The notes under the pieces were generated by a model. The model was not told the DNA's origin. It searched no databases and worked only from the letters and a program-made list of their open reading frames with translations. Below are positions 8,979 to 17,180 of a DNA stretch of 64,000 bases, one piece after another (within the stretch, counting starts at the first letter, position 1; every line of letters begins with the position of its first letter). The DNA comes from Polaribacter sp. NJDZ03. GTDB taxonomy: Bacteria; Bacteroidota; Bacteroidia; Flavobacteriales; Flavobacteriaceae. A program made the translations under genes and the position numbers. The DNA lies in contig NZ_CP079195.1 of the NCBI RefSeq assembly GCF_019263805.1, positions 1,119,501-1,183,500 on the forward strand, in the 5' to 3' direction.

Positions 8979-9632
8979 ATGACCAAACAAGAAAAAGTAC
9001 AATTTGTAATTGATACACTTGAAGAAAAATATCCGGAAATACCTATTCCTTTAGATCATAAAGACCCGTATACCTTATTAATTGCTGTTTTACTTTCTGC
9101 ACAATGTACAGATGTAAGAGTAAATAAAATTACGCCTTTATTGTTCGCTAAAGCGGATAATCCTTTTGATATGGTAAAAATGACCGTAGAAGAAATTAAA
9201 GAAATTATTCGTCCTTGTGGTTTATCGCCAATGAAAAGTAAAGGAATACATGGTTTATCTCATATTTTAATTGATAAATACAATGGTGAAGTTCCTCAAA
9301 GTTTTGAAGGTTTAGAAGAATTACCTGCTGTGGGCCATAAAACGGCAAGTGTAGTTATGAGTCAGGCTTTTGGTGTCCCCGCTTTTCCAGTAGATACTCA
9401 TATTTTAAGATTGATGTACCGCTGGAATTTAAGCAACGGAAAGAGTGTTGCACAAACAGAAAAAGATGCAAAACGTTTATTTCCTAGAGAATTATGGAAC
9501 GATTTACATTTGCAAATTATTTGGTACGGACGAGAATATTCTCCGGCACGTGGTTGGGATTTAGACAAAGATATTATTACAAGTACTGTTGGTAGAAAAA
9601 CCGTTTTAGACGAATATCATAAAAAAAATTAG
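8979..9632 (+). CDS. nth: Endonuclease III-like DNA glycosylase lacking the Fe-S cluster loop
   Basis: A base-excision repair glycosylase/AP lyase for oxidised pyrimidines, 217 residues from ATG 8979 (an in-frame TTG 15 bases upstream is less likely). The helix-hairpin-helix LPAVGHKTA carries the catalytic Lys121, and the catalytic Asp139 sits in PVDTHI; both match E. coli Nth positions closely. The C-terminal segment that normally holds four cluster cysteines (C-x6-C-x2-C-x5-C) reads GREYSPARGWDLDKDIITS here and has none. The fold and catalytic residues are intact, so I call it active but cluster-free. The stop codon lies inside the left end of the small inverted-repeat element that follows. 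Confidence 0.93.
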   Translation: MTKQEKVQFVIDTLEEKYPEIPIPLDHKDPYTLLIAVLLSAQCTDVRVNKITPLLFAKADNPFDMVKMTVEEIKEIIRPCGLSPMKSKGIHGLSHILIDKYNGEVPQSFEGLEELPAVGHKTASVVMSQAFGVPAFPVDTHILRLMYRWNLSNGKSVAQTEKDAKRLFPRELWNDLHLQIIWYGREYSPARGWDLDKDIITSTVGRKTVLDEYHKKN

Positions 9633-9756
9633 GTTGTCTAAAAAGTAATTATTTGTCAATCTAAATTTATTTCAGATTCTTTTTAAACTGTAATTCAGCA
9701 AGTTAAAACACTTAAACAAGTTTAAAACGACAAGATTTATTACTTTTAGACAACCT
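9631..9756. mobile_element. MITE-like 126-bp element with long terminal inverted repeats
   Basis: The left end AGGTTGTCTAAAAAGTAAT (9631-9649) is matched by the inverted right end ATTACTTTTAGACAACCT (9739-9756), with a single A-run length difference. The inside is about 90 bases of AT-rich non-coding DNA. Insertion-sequence ends beginning GGTTGTCTAAAA are common, so this may be a miniature non-autonomous derivative. The left end overlaps the nth stop codon (TAG at 9630-9632). No clear target duplication is visible. A plain terminator is the alternative, but the 89-base loop argues against it. Confidence 0.5.
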
Positions 9757-9776
9757 CACTTAGATCTAAAAAGAGT

Positions 9777-10403
9777 TTATGCACTAGGTATTGCTTCACC
9801 TATTAATATTTCTCCTGCTATTATTTCAAAAGTATTATTAACCGCTGCAGTATCATGTAAAGCATGCACCAAAGTTTGTGCAACATCATCTCTACTAATT
9901 TCACCCGATTTATTTAATTTACTACTCAATTCTATTTTACCCTTTCCTTTTTCATTATTTAAGGCTCCTGGTCTTACAATAGAATAAGGCATGTTACTTT
10001 CTCTTAAATAAGTATCTGCATTTTGTTTTGCCTTTAAGTAATCTTTAAGCGTGTCTGAACTTTCTGGGTTATCGGCTCCCATAGAACTTAACATTACAAA
10101 CTTTTTAACTTTTGTATGCTTACCAGCGTCTATTAACTTCTTGGCGCCTTCTTGATCTACGGCAACTACTTTTTTACCACCAGAACCGGCAGCGAAAATA
10201 ATTTTATCAATATTTTCTGTTGTAAATGAAACGTCCTTTTCTAAATCTGCTAAAATAGTTGTTACATTTTCATCTTCAAATTGCTTTTTCTGACTCTCTT
10301 TACGAACCATAGCAATTGGATTAAAATATTGTGATTTTTGTAATAAGTTTACTATCTTTTTTCCTGTGCTACCATTTGCACCTGCTACTAATATATTTTC
10401 CAT
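9777..10403 (-). CDS. Atypical SDR / NmrA-like NAD(P)-binding protein
   Basis: A 208-residue cytoplasmic Rossmann-fold protein. It has a glycine-rich cofactor motif at the N-terminus (VAGANGSTGKK), LSSMGAD and YSIVRPGAL segments, and no canonical YxxxK catalytic pair. This is the pattern of the atypical-5 (NAD(P)H-sensing or NAD-epimerase-like) branch. The start chosen is the ATG at 10403. The frame stays open 66 bases further upstream, but that extension reads as an unrelated aromatic stretch running into the terminator of the next unit. Substrate and partner are unknown. Confidence 0.85.
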   Translation of the reverse strand: MENILVAGANGSTGKKIVNLLQKSQYFNPIAMVRKESQKKQFEDENVTTILADLEKDVSFTTENIDKIIFAAGSGGKKVVAVDQEGAKKLIDAGKHTKVKKFVMLSSMGADNPESSDTLKDYLKAKQNADTYLRESNMPYSIVRPGALNNEKGKGKIELSSKLNKSGEISRDDVAQTLVHALHDTAAVNNTFEIIAGEILIGEAIPSA

Positions 10404-10467
10404 GACTGCAAGTTCCGTAAAAACCAGAAAGTATTTTACCTCATATCGTCTAAAAAAGAATGCATAC

Positions 10468-10500
10468 AAAAAAAAGCTCCAACGTTAGTTGAAGCTTTTT
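10468..10500. terminator. Terminator of the sigma factor / 47-aa gene unit
   Basis: The hairpin AAAAGCTCCAAC / GTTGAAGCTTTTT has a GTTA loop and one mismatch, with A- and T-runs on both sides. On the minus strand it follows the 47-codon gene by seven bases and ends in a U-tract. Confidence 0.75.
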
Positions 10501-10506
10501 CCTCTC

Positions 10507-10650
10507 TTAATTCAAATTCAATTCAATGAAGTCTTTAGATTTGGTTTTTACAAAAGTTAGCGATTTGGAAAAATTAATCAAAAGTTGAATTGTTTCTTGT
10601 GTAGGTTGCATCTGTAAATTAGAAGGCTTTTTAGAGTAAAGTTGCATCAT
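10507..10650 (-). CDS. Small protein gene (47 aa) downstream of the ECF sigma factor
   Basis: An open frame of 47 codons starts with ATG ATG at 10650 and ends with TAA at 10507. The product begins MMQLYSKKPSNLQMQPT and ends FIELNLN. It is neither hydrophobic nor low-complexity. The gene is framed on one side by the sigma factor gene (57 bases upstream) and on the other by a strong terminator placed right after its stop, which is how a real last gene of an operon looks. I recall similar tiny genes after this sigma factor in other Flavobacteriia. The function is unknown; an anti-sigma or regulatory peptide role is conjecture. Confidence 0.6.
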   Translation of the reverse strand: MMQLYSKKPSNLQMQPTQETIQLLINFSKSLTFVKTKSKDFIELNLN

Positions 10651-10707
10651 ATAGTTTATTTAATAAATTGGTTATAAACAACTAACGACATCTTTTTTCT
10701 TTTATTG

Positions 10708-11295
10708 TTAATCTACTAAAATAATTTTATGCTTCTCTATTAACTTGCGCATGTTTATAAGTGCATAGCGCATTCTACCCAATGCTGTATTAATGCTAAC
10801 ACCAGTATTTTCGCTAATTTCTTTAAAACTCATATCTTTATACATACGCATTATCAAAACCTCTTTTTGTTCTTCTGGTAATTCGTTTATAAGCTCTCTA
10901 ACATCTGTATGTATCTGATCTTTTATAATTTGTTTTTCAGCATTTAGGTTTCCATCTCCTAACACAGAAAAAATATCAAATTCATTTGTATTTTTAAAAG
11001 AAGGCATTCTATTTGTTTTTCTAAAATGATCTATCACCAAATTATGAGCAATTCTCATAACCCAAGGTAAAAATTTACCTTCCTCATTATAGGTTCCTTT
11101 TTTTAGAGTTCTAATAACTTTTATAAATGTGTCTTGAAAAACGTCTTCTGTAATATCTCTATCTTTAACTTTACTATAAATAAAGCTAAACAGTCTTTGT
11201 TGATGTCTTTTAATTAAAACCGCTAAAGCAGCTTCATCACCTTTAATGTAATCGGTTACTAAAAGACTATCTGTAATTGAGTTTTTTTCCATCAT
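10708..11295 (-). CDS. RNA polymerase sigma-70 family factor, ECF type
   Basis: A 195-residue ECF sigma factor. Region 2 includes the core-binding and -10 recognition stretch DITEDVFQDTFIKVIR then FLPWVMRIAHNLVIDHFRK. Region 4 has the helix-turn-helix LPEEQKEVLIMRMYKDMSFKEISENTGVSINTALGR split over its two helices. There is no adjacent FecR-type anti-sigma gene or SusC/D locus. This matches the housekeeping-like ECF sigma that is widely conserved in Bacteroidota rather than the transport-linked kind. A 47-codon gene follows in the same unit. The start is the first of two adjacent ATGs, MMEKNS. Confidence 0.93.
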   Translation of the reverse strand: MMEKNSITDSLLVTDYIKGDEAALAVLIKRHQQRLFSFIYSKVKDRDITEDVFQDTFIKVIRTLKKGTYNEEGKFLPWVMRIAHNLVIDHFRKTNRMPSFKNTNEFDIFSVLGDGNLNAEKQIIKDQIHTDVRELINELPEEQKEVLIMRMYKDMSFKEISENTGVSINTALGRMRYALINMRKLIEKHKIILVD

Positions 11296-11509
11296 AACTA
11301 CCTTTGAAGAACAAGTTGCTCTTCTTTTTTATATTAAATTAATAATTTAAAAGTAGTTTTTTAGGTATATGCGGCTAATTTAGTGATGCTTATGAGATTC
11401 AAATATCATTATTATTTTTCAATTCAACAAATATTTCAGCAAAATTCATTCACATTTGTTTTATAATGGTTTAAAAAAAAGGTATTTTTATAGCTTATAT
11501 TTTTCATAA

Positions 11510-14302
11510 ATGAAGACTGACATTTCTAAAGTAAACCCGAAAGAAAATATTATAATTAAAGGAGCTAGACTCCACAACCTAAAGAACATAGATGTAGTTA
11601 TACCGAGAAATAAATTGGTGGTAATTACAGGTCTTTCTGGTTCTGGAAAGTCATCTTTAGCTTTTGATACGCTATATGCAGAGGGTCAAAGACGTTATGT
11701 AGAGAGTTTAAGTTCGTATGCGCGTCAGTTTTTAGGAAAATTGCACAAGCCAAAAGTAGATTATATTAAAGGTATTGCACCTGCAATTGCTATTGAGCAA
11801 AAAGTGAATTCTACAAACCCACGTTCTACCGTAGGTACCTCAACAGAAATTTACGATTATATAAAATTATTATACGCAAGAATTGGTAGAACCTTCTCGC
11901 CTATTTCTGGTAAAGAAGTTAAAAAAGATACGGTTTCTGATGTTGTTAATTTTGTAAAAGAGTTTGACGAGAAAACAAAACTGTTATTATTAGCACCTAT
12001 TTCTATTGATGAAAACCGCGATCTAAAAACTGTTTTACAGGTTTTAGAACAACAAGGATATGCACGTTTAAAATGGAATGATACTGTTTATAGAATTGCA
12101 GATTTTCCGCAAGCGGATTTTAAAAACGAACCTTTATATTTAGTAGTAGATAGAATTGTAACCAAAGACAATGAAGATTTTTTTAATCGATTAGCAGATT
12201 CCATTCAGACTGCTTTTTTTGAAGGAAAAGGCATTTGTTTTATAGAGAATTTAGCAGACAATAAAGTCGCAGAATTTAGTAATAAATTCGATTTAGATGG
12301 CATGTCTTTTTTAGAACCCAACACACATTTATTCAGTTTTAACAATCCGTATGGTGCTTGCCCAACTTGTGAAGGATATGGAAACGTCATTGGTATTGAT
12401 GAAGACTTAGTGATACCCAATACAGGTTTATCAATAATGGAAGATTGTATTTTTCCGTTTAAAACGCCTTCTTACATACATTATAAAGAAGATTTAATAG
12501 ATGTTGCCTATCAGTTTAACATTCCTATTCACAAACCTTGGTTCGAGCTTACAGAAGAACAAAAAGAATTAGTTTGGAATGGTAATAAATCATTCAACGG
12601 AATTCATCATTTCTTTACTGTGTTGGAAGAAAAAAGTTATAAAATACAGAATAGAGTTATGCTTTCTCGCTACCGCGGAAAAACAAAATGTACGTCTTGT
12701 AACGGAAAACGTTTGCGACACGAAACCAATTTTGTAAAAATAAATGATAAGACAATATCCGATTTAGTAACGCTTCCGTTAGATGAATTGGCTCCGTTTT
12801 TTAAGAACATCAAACTAGACAAATACGAAGAAAAAATAGGAAAACGTTTGTTAACGGAAATCAACAATCGTTTGTTGTTTTTAACTGATGTTGGCTTGTC
12901 TTATTTAACCATCAACAGAACATCTAACACACTTTCTGGAGGTGAAAGTCAGCGTATTAATTTGGCAACTTCTCTTGGAAGTTCTTTAGTAGGTTCTATG
13001 TATATTTTAGATGAACCGAGTATTGGTTTGCATCCAAAAGATACCGAAAGATTGATTGGTGTTTTAAAAGATTTACGAGATTTAGGAAACACGGTTGTTG
13101 TGGTAGAACACGATGAAGATATTATGCGAGAGGCCGATTATATTATAGATATTGGTCCGGAAGCCGGAACTTTTGGAGGCCACGTAGTTGCCGAAGGAAA
13201 CTTCAACGATATCCTAAAATCTGACTCATTAACGGCAAAATATTTAAACGAAGAATTAAAAATAGAAGTCCCAACTAAACGTAGAACTTCTAGAAATAGC
13301 ATTCAAATTATCGGCGCAAGAGAAAACAATTTAAAAAATGTAGATGTTACATTTCCGCTAAATTGTTTATCCGTAATTACCGGCGTTTCTGGTTCCGGAA
13401 AAAGTACGTTGGTTAAAAGTATTTTGTACCCAACAATGCAAAAAAAACTGATTGGTCACGGAGAGAAAGTCGGTCAGCATACAGATGTTACAGGAGATTT
13501 TGATACTTTAAAACACGTCGAGTTTATCGACCAAAACCCTATTGGGCGTTCTTCTCGTTCTAATCCCGTAACCTATATTAAGGCTTATGATGATATTAGA
13601 GCACTGTTTTCTAATCAGAAATTATCTGGCATCAGAAACTACAAACCAAAACACTTTTCTTTTAACGTAGAAGGCGGTCGTTGCGAAGTTTGTAAAGGAG
13701 AAGGAGAAGTTACTATAGAAATGCAATTTATGGCAGATGTGCATTTAGAATGCGATGTTTGTAACGGAAAACGCTTTAAGAAAGAAGTTTTAGAAGTTAA
13801 GTTCGACGGAAAATCTATTGATGATATTTTAAACTTAACCATCGATGATGCTGTAGCTTTTTTCTCGGAAAATTTAGTTCCTAAAATTGCCAGTAAATTA
13901 AAACCTTTGCAAGATGTTGGTTTGGGTTATGTAAAATTAGGGCAATCTTCTTCTACCCTTTCTGGTGGAGAAGCGCAGCGTATAAAATTAGCGTCGTTTT
14001 TGGTAAAAGGAAACACCAAAGACAAGGCATTGTTTATTTTTGATGAACCTACAACAGGCTTACATTTTCATGATATTAAAAAATTATTGGCGTCATTTAA
14101 TGCTTTAATCGACAAAGGGCATTCCATTATTGTCATAGAACATAATATCGAGTTAATTAAGTGTGCAGATTATATTATAGATTTAGGTTTAGAAGGTGGT
14201 AAAAATGGTGGAAACCTTATTTTTCAGGGAACTCCAGAAGATTTAGCAAGAAATAAGGAATCTTATACCGCTAAATATTTGGCGGAAAAGTTGATTTATT
14301 AG
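11510..14302 (+). CDS. uvrA: Excinuclease ABC subunit A
   Basis: A 930-residue DNA damage-recognition ATPase of nucleotide excision repair, working as a dimer that loads UvrB. It has two ABC modules. The first Walker A is [12 protein letters not shown] (near 43-54) and its signature is LSGGESQRI. The second Walker A is [11 protein letters not shown] with signature LSGGEAQRI, followed by the Walker B segment [12 protein letters not shown]. Zinc-binding CxxC pairs are visible at CPTC, CTSC, CEVC and CDVC. Length and order are standard. Divergent from the sigma factor and apparently monocistronic. Confidence 0.98.
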   Translation: MKTDISKVNPKENIIIKGARLHNLKNIDVVIPRNKLVVITGLSGSGKSSLAFDTLYAEGQRRYVESLSSYARQFLGKLHKPKVDYIKGIAPAIAIEQKVNSTNPRSTVGTSTEIYDYIKLLYARIGRTFSPISGKEVKKDTVSDVVNFVKEFDEKTKLLLLAPISIDENRDLKTVLQVLEQQGYARLKWNDTVYRIADFPQADFKNEPLYLVVDRIVTKDNEDFFNRLADSIQTAFFEGKGICFIENLADNKVAEFSNKFDLDGMSFLEPNTHLFSFNNPYGACPTCEGYGNVIGIDEDLVIPNTGLSIMEDCIFPFKTPSYIHYKEDLIDVAYQFNIPIHKPWFELTEEQKELVWNGNKSFNGIHHFFTVLEEKSYKIQNRVMLSRYRGKTKCTSCNGKRLRHETNFVKINDKTISDLVTLPLDELAPFFKNIKLDKYEEKIGKRLLTEINNRLLFLTDVGLSYLTINRTSNTLSGGESQRINLATSLGSSLVGSMYILDEPSIGLHPKDTERLIGVLKDLRDLGNTVVVVEHDEDIMREADYIIDIGPEAGTFGGHVVAEGNFNDILKSDSLTAKYLNEELKIEVPTKRRTSRNSIQIIGARENNLKNVDVTFPLNCLSVITGVSGSGKSTLVKSILYPTMQKKLIGHGEKVGQHTDVTGDFDTLKHVEFIDQNPIGRSSRSNPVTYIKAYDDIRALFSNQKLSGIRNYKPKHFSFNVEGGRCEVCKGEGEVTIEMQFMADVHLECDVCNGKRFKKEVLEVKFDGKSIDDILNLTIDDAVAFFSENLVPKIASKLKPLQDVGLGYVKLGQSSSTLSGGEAQRIKLASFLVKGNTKDKALFIFDEPTTGLHFHDIKKLLASFNALIDKGHSIIVIEHNIELIKCADYIIDLGLEGGKNGGNLIFQGTPEDLARNKESYTAKYLAEKLIY

Positions 14303-14340
14303 AAGCTATTTCCTGCTTTTCACTGTATCTTTTTATAGCT

Positions 14341-14381
14341 GTCATTGCGAAGTTTACTTTTTTGTAAACTGTGGCAATCTC
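14341..14381. repeat. REP-like palindromic repeat
   Basis: The sequence opens GTCATTGCGAAG and closes GGCAATCTC, with an inner inverted pair AGTTTAC/GTAAACT. It belongs to the dispersed class of Bacteroidota palindromes beginning GTCATTGCGA. Confidence 0.6.
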
Positions 14382-14482
14382 TTAATTGAAGAAAGATGCT
14401 TATTTATAAAAGCTATAAAAAGGATGCCGTTTCAATCAGGGCTAAACTTGTTTGCCAACTAAATGATATCGTTAAAGTATGT

Positions 14483-14577
14483 TTGTCATTTTTAGCGAAG
14501 GATGAGGAGGAACCTTATCATATAGAATTAAATTATGAGATTTCTCAATCGCTAAAAAGCTCATTTCGAAATGACAA
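14483..14577. repeat. Long palindromic repeat element
   Basis: The outer arms TTGTCATTT (14483-14491) and AAATGACAA (14569-14577) are followed inward by TTAGCGA (14492-14498) and TCGCTAA (14549-14555). The open frame that crosses it (14396-14584) is therefore best explained as a repeat artefact. Confidence 0.65.
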
Positions 14578-14606
14578 GTGGTAGAAAATAAAATAGATAG
14601 TTAAAA

Positions 14607-14638
14607 GACCTCACAGGTTTTTAAAACCTGTGAGGTCT
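14607..14638. repeat. Perfect palindrome AGACCTCACAGGTTTT...
   Basis: Sixteen-base arms (left 14607-14622, right 14623-14638) read AGACCTCACAGG and CCTGTGAGGTCT around a T/A core. This palindrome type is scattered in Bacteroidota genomes. It lies 20 bases before the next start codon and could also work as a terminator for read-through from uvrA. Confidence 0.75.
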
Positions 14639-14658
14639 GGTAAAAAAAATAGCATAAG

Positions 14659-15771
14659 ATGATTACAAATCTAACAGACAAACAGAAAATAAATTGGGTA
14701 AGAATCCTTGCAATACTTGCTGTTTTAATAATGATGGTGTATGCGCCAAAATTATGGGTTACCACAAAAGTGTTTCCTTTAATTCCGTTGTTCGATTGGC
14801 TACCAACATTTGTTTATCCGTTCGATTATATTTTAGCCGGATTCTTTTTCTTAATTCAAGTTGTCTATATTTTTCAGAATAAAAGGTGGCAAGGTTTTAC
14901 TGTTCTTGCGCTCTATCTCTTTTTAGCACTCGCAGATCAAAACAGACTACAGCCCTACTTCTATCAAAGTTTCTTAACCATTTTCGCGATAGAAATTTTC
15001 AGCAGAAAAGCAAATCCAAGAAAAATATTATATGCTATCATTCTTATCTTTTTCGCTACCTATTTTTGGAGCGGAATTCAGAAATTAAATGAAGCTTTTT
15101 ACATACAATGGTTAAGCGCTATTAACAAGCACTTTAGTTTTTTACCACAGTGGTTTTTAGTTGCTTTTACCTATGCAGTTCCCTGGTTAGAAGCTTTAAT
15201 GGGCGTTTTATTGCTCTTTAATAAAACAAGAAAATTCGGAGTTGTTTTTATTCTATGCATGCACGGAACAATTACGTTTCTATTATTCTATTTAGGTTAT
15301 GGTTACAATGTTGTGCCTTGGAATATTCAGAACATGTTAAGTGTATTTATCATTTTTTGGACTTTAAAAACATCAAATGCATTAGCGTTTTTCTTACAGT
15401 TTTTCAACAAACAAAAAATAGCTGTATTGGTTTTTACAATGTTTTTACCATTAGCAAATAACCTAACTGGCTTTTACGATAATTTGTTATCATTCCATTT
15501 TTTTACAGCAGATTTAAAATACTATATTGTGTATTTAGATGATGAATTAAAGGAAAAATTACCAGAAAATGTTCAAGATTTTTATAGAGTTTACCAAGGT
15601 AAAACCTATATAAATGTTATAGAATGGTCTAAAAAAGACAACAAGGTTTTGTTCTACCCAGAAGACAGAGCTATCGAATATTTAGATACTTATTTATGTT
15701 CTTTTGCTAAAGACCCTAAAAAAGAAGGTTTAACCCAATTGGTAAATTACAACAAAGTTATTAAGGAGTAA
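14659..15771 (+). CDS. Polytopic membrane protein of unknown function
   Basis: A 370-residue protein with about eight hydrophobic segments in the first 270 residues (for example ILAILAVLIMMVY, DYILAGFFFLIQVVYIF, VFTYAVPWLEALMGVLLLF in outline, and LSVFIIFWTL). A roughly 80-residue soluble C-terminal tail follows. The layout recalls DoxX/HTTM-like membrane proteins, but I see no diagnostic residues. It lies between a repeat cluster and a decayed receptor gene whose remnant overlaps its 3' end on the other strand. There is no operon partner. A real gene by length and codon use; function unassigned. Confidence 0.8.
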   Translation: MITNLTDKQKINWVRILAILAVLIMMVYAPKLWVTTKVFPLIPLFDWLPTFVYPFDYILAGFFFLIQVVYIFQNKRWQGFTVLALYLFLALADQNRLQPYFYQSFLTIFAIEIFSRKANPRKILYAIILIFFATYFWSGIQKLNEAFYIQWLSAINKHFSFLPQWFLVAFTYAVPWLEALMGVLLLFNKTRKFGVVFILCMHGTITFLLFYLGYGYNVVPWNIQNMLSVFIIFWTLKTSNALAFFLQFFNKQKIAVLVFTMFLPLANNLTGFYDNLLSFHFFTADLKYYIVYLDDELKEKLPENVQDFYRVYQGKTYINVIEWSKKDNKVLFYPEDRAIEYLDTYLCSFAKDPKKEGLTQLVNYNKVIKE

Positions 15772-16087
15772 AAAAGCCGTTTAAACTTTCATCTAAATTA
15801 ATCTGTGCTAAATCTATCTTACCCAAACCATTATCACTTACTAACGGAATAGTATCAAACAAAATATTAAAATATTGAGCGCCTAATCCGAAGAAAGAAA
15901 TCGTAAATTTTCTGGTTTGATAACTTGATACAATTGTTAAATCTAAATTAAAGAGTAATAAACCGTCTAAATTATTTGCTGCCAGACTCTCTATTTGTGT
16001 TTTTTAGATAACCATAACATTGCGTACTGACTTATTTACAGATTGCGCATTGTATTACCCTGTAACCACAACCTCATCTAAAACCAT
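15761..16087 (-). pseudogene. Remnant of a TonB-dependent receptor (plug domain), with internal stops
   Basis: One minus-strand frame read without any frameshift gives MVLDEVVVTG-stop-YNAQSVNKSV..VI-stop, then KTQIESLAANNL, TISFFGLGAQYFNILFDTIP, LVSDNGLGKIDLAQINLDE and a short unrelated tail. LDEVVVTG is the classic plug-domain start of TonB receptors. The following segments track a plug domain up to the IDLxQINLD strand, where homology breaks off. In-frame stops lie at 16055-16057 and 16004-16006. The signal peptide and whole barrel are missing. The remnant is divergent to the DUF6607/PepSY reductase cluster, which suggests it was that cluster's receptor. The reading is direct; the functional link is inference. 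Confidence 0.8.
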
Positions 16088-16233
16088 AATTTTGTTGAAT
16101 CTTTTTTTCTCTCTTGACTAAAAATAGTCAAAGAAAACGTCTGTAATAATAATGCAATTTAATTATTTAGAAACATTCTTAATAACTTTAAATAAATATA
16201 CATCTTATTCTTATTCAGTCTAAATAAAATTCA

Positions 16234-16241
16234 TATTTTTG
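16234..16241 (+). promoter_or_regulatory. -7 element of the DUF6607-PepSY operon
   Basis: TATTTTTG fits TAnnTTTG. Initiation near 16248 gives a 24-base leader to ATG 16272. This rules out the in-frame TTG at 16239 as the start of the first gene. A -33 TTG is not obvious. Confidence 0.55.
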
Positions 16242-16271
16242 TCAAAACTCTTTAAAACCAAAATTTTAAAA

Positions 16272-17180
16272 ATGACCAAATTATTATTAAGTACGTTACT
16301 ACTTTTTGTATCCATTTCTATAAATGCACAAAGCAAAAAAACAAAAGATCAAAATGTTATAAAAAAAATGTGTGGATGTTTTGAAGTTACCTTCAATTTT
16401 GCAGAAACTTTTAATTACAGTAACGATTCTACTTATAAACCTTCTAAAAATAAAGTTGATAAAGCTTTAGAGTGGGCAGGTTTAATAGAAGATAGTAATA
16501 ACAAAATATCAATTCAGCATTTACTACAGGTTGGTAACCCAGACAAACCGATGATTATAAAACATTGGCGACAAGATTGGTTATTTGAAAACACATATTT
16601 TTATACGTATAACGGAGACAACAACTGGATTTTTGAACAGAAAGACAAAAAAAAAGTTAAAAAACAATGGACACAAAAAGTGTATCAAGTAGATGATAGT
16701 CCGCGTTATGAAGGTTCTGGTACTTGGGTTCATGTAGACGGAAAAAATTATTGGGAAAACGAAACTACAGCACCTCTACCAAGAAGAGAATACACCAAAA
16801 GAAGTGATTACAACATTACTTTAAGAGGTAATAGACATGAAATTACCAATTACGGTTGGGTACATGATCAAGACAACAGTAAAATTATTAGAAAAGAAGG
16901 AAAAGAAGATGTTGTTTTAGCTAAAGAAAAAGGATATAACACCTATGTAAGGGTTGCAGATAGTAAATGTAAAGCGTCTGCAGATTGGTGGAAAACTAAA
17001 AACGACAAATGGCAATTAGTTAGAAACAAATGGAACGAAGTTTATGGTAGAAATACAGACTTATTATTAGAAACAAAAGTAGAATTTAAAGAATTATACA
17101 AACATTTATTTTCTGATGAAATAACAAAAAAAGAAGAAATTAACACAATAATAGAATCATTCGTAAAAAATAAAAAATGA
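16272..17180 (+). CDS. DUF6607 family exported protein
   Basis: 302 residues from ATG 16272, with a signal peptide (MTKLLLSTLLLFVSISINAQ). The mature part starts with the family hallmark MCGCFEVTFNFAETF. It is rich in Trp and aromatic residues (HWRQDWLFENTYFYTY, then GSGTWVHVDGKNYWEN) and looks like a soluble beta-rich periplasmic or surface protein. DUF6607 has no established function. It is the first gene of a tight run: its stop overlaps the next ATG (ATGA). Position ahead of ankyrin, DUF2271 and the PepSY reductase genes, with a dead TonB receptor divergent to it, suggests a role in the same iron or redox system. Confidence 0.85.
   Translation: MTKLLLSTLLLFVSISINAQSKKTKDQNVIKKMCGCFEVTFNFAETFNYSNDSTYKPSKNKVDKALEWAGLIEDSNNKISIQHLLQVGNPDKPMIIKHWRQDWLFENTYFYTYNGDNNWIFEQKDKKKVKKQWTQKVYQVDDSPRYEGSGTWVHVDGKNYWENETTAPLPRREYTKRSDYNITLRGNRHEITNYGWVHDQDNSKIIRKEGKEDVVLAKEKGYNTYVRVADSKCKASADWWKTKNDKWQLVRNKWNEVYGRNTDLLLETKVEFKELYKHLFSDEITKKEEINTIIESFVKNKK

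Noticed and set aside
9777..10469. Upstream extension of the SDR gene to 10469
   Set aside because: The extra 22 residues are unlike the family, reach into the terminator at 10468, and the glycine-rich motif follows directly after ATG 10403.
11296..11509. Divergent region between the ECF sigma gene and uvrA as an SOS-controlled promoter
   Set aside because: I could not find a convincing LexA-type dyad by eye, so no operator is claimed.
14396..14584. 62-codon plus-strand open frame after uvrA
   Set aside because: It crosses a long inverted repeat (14483-14577), so its openness is explained by the palindrome; no promoter or family signature.
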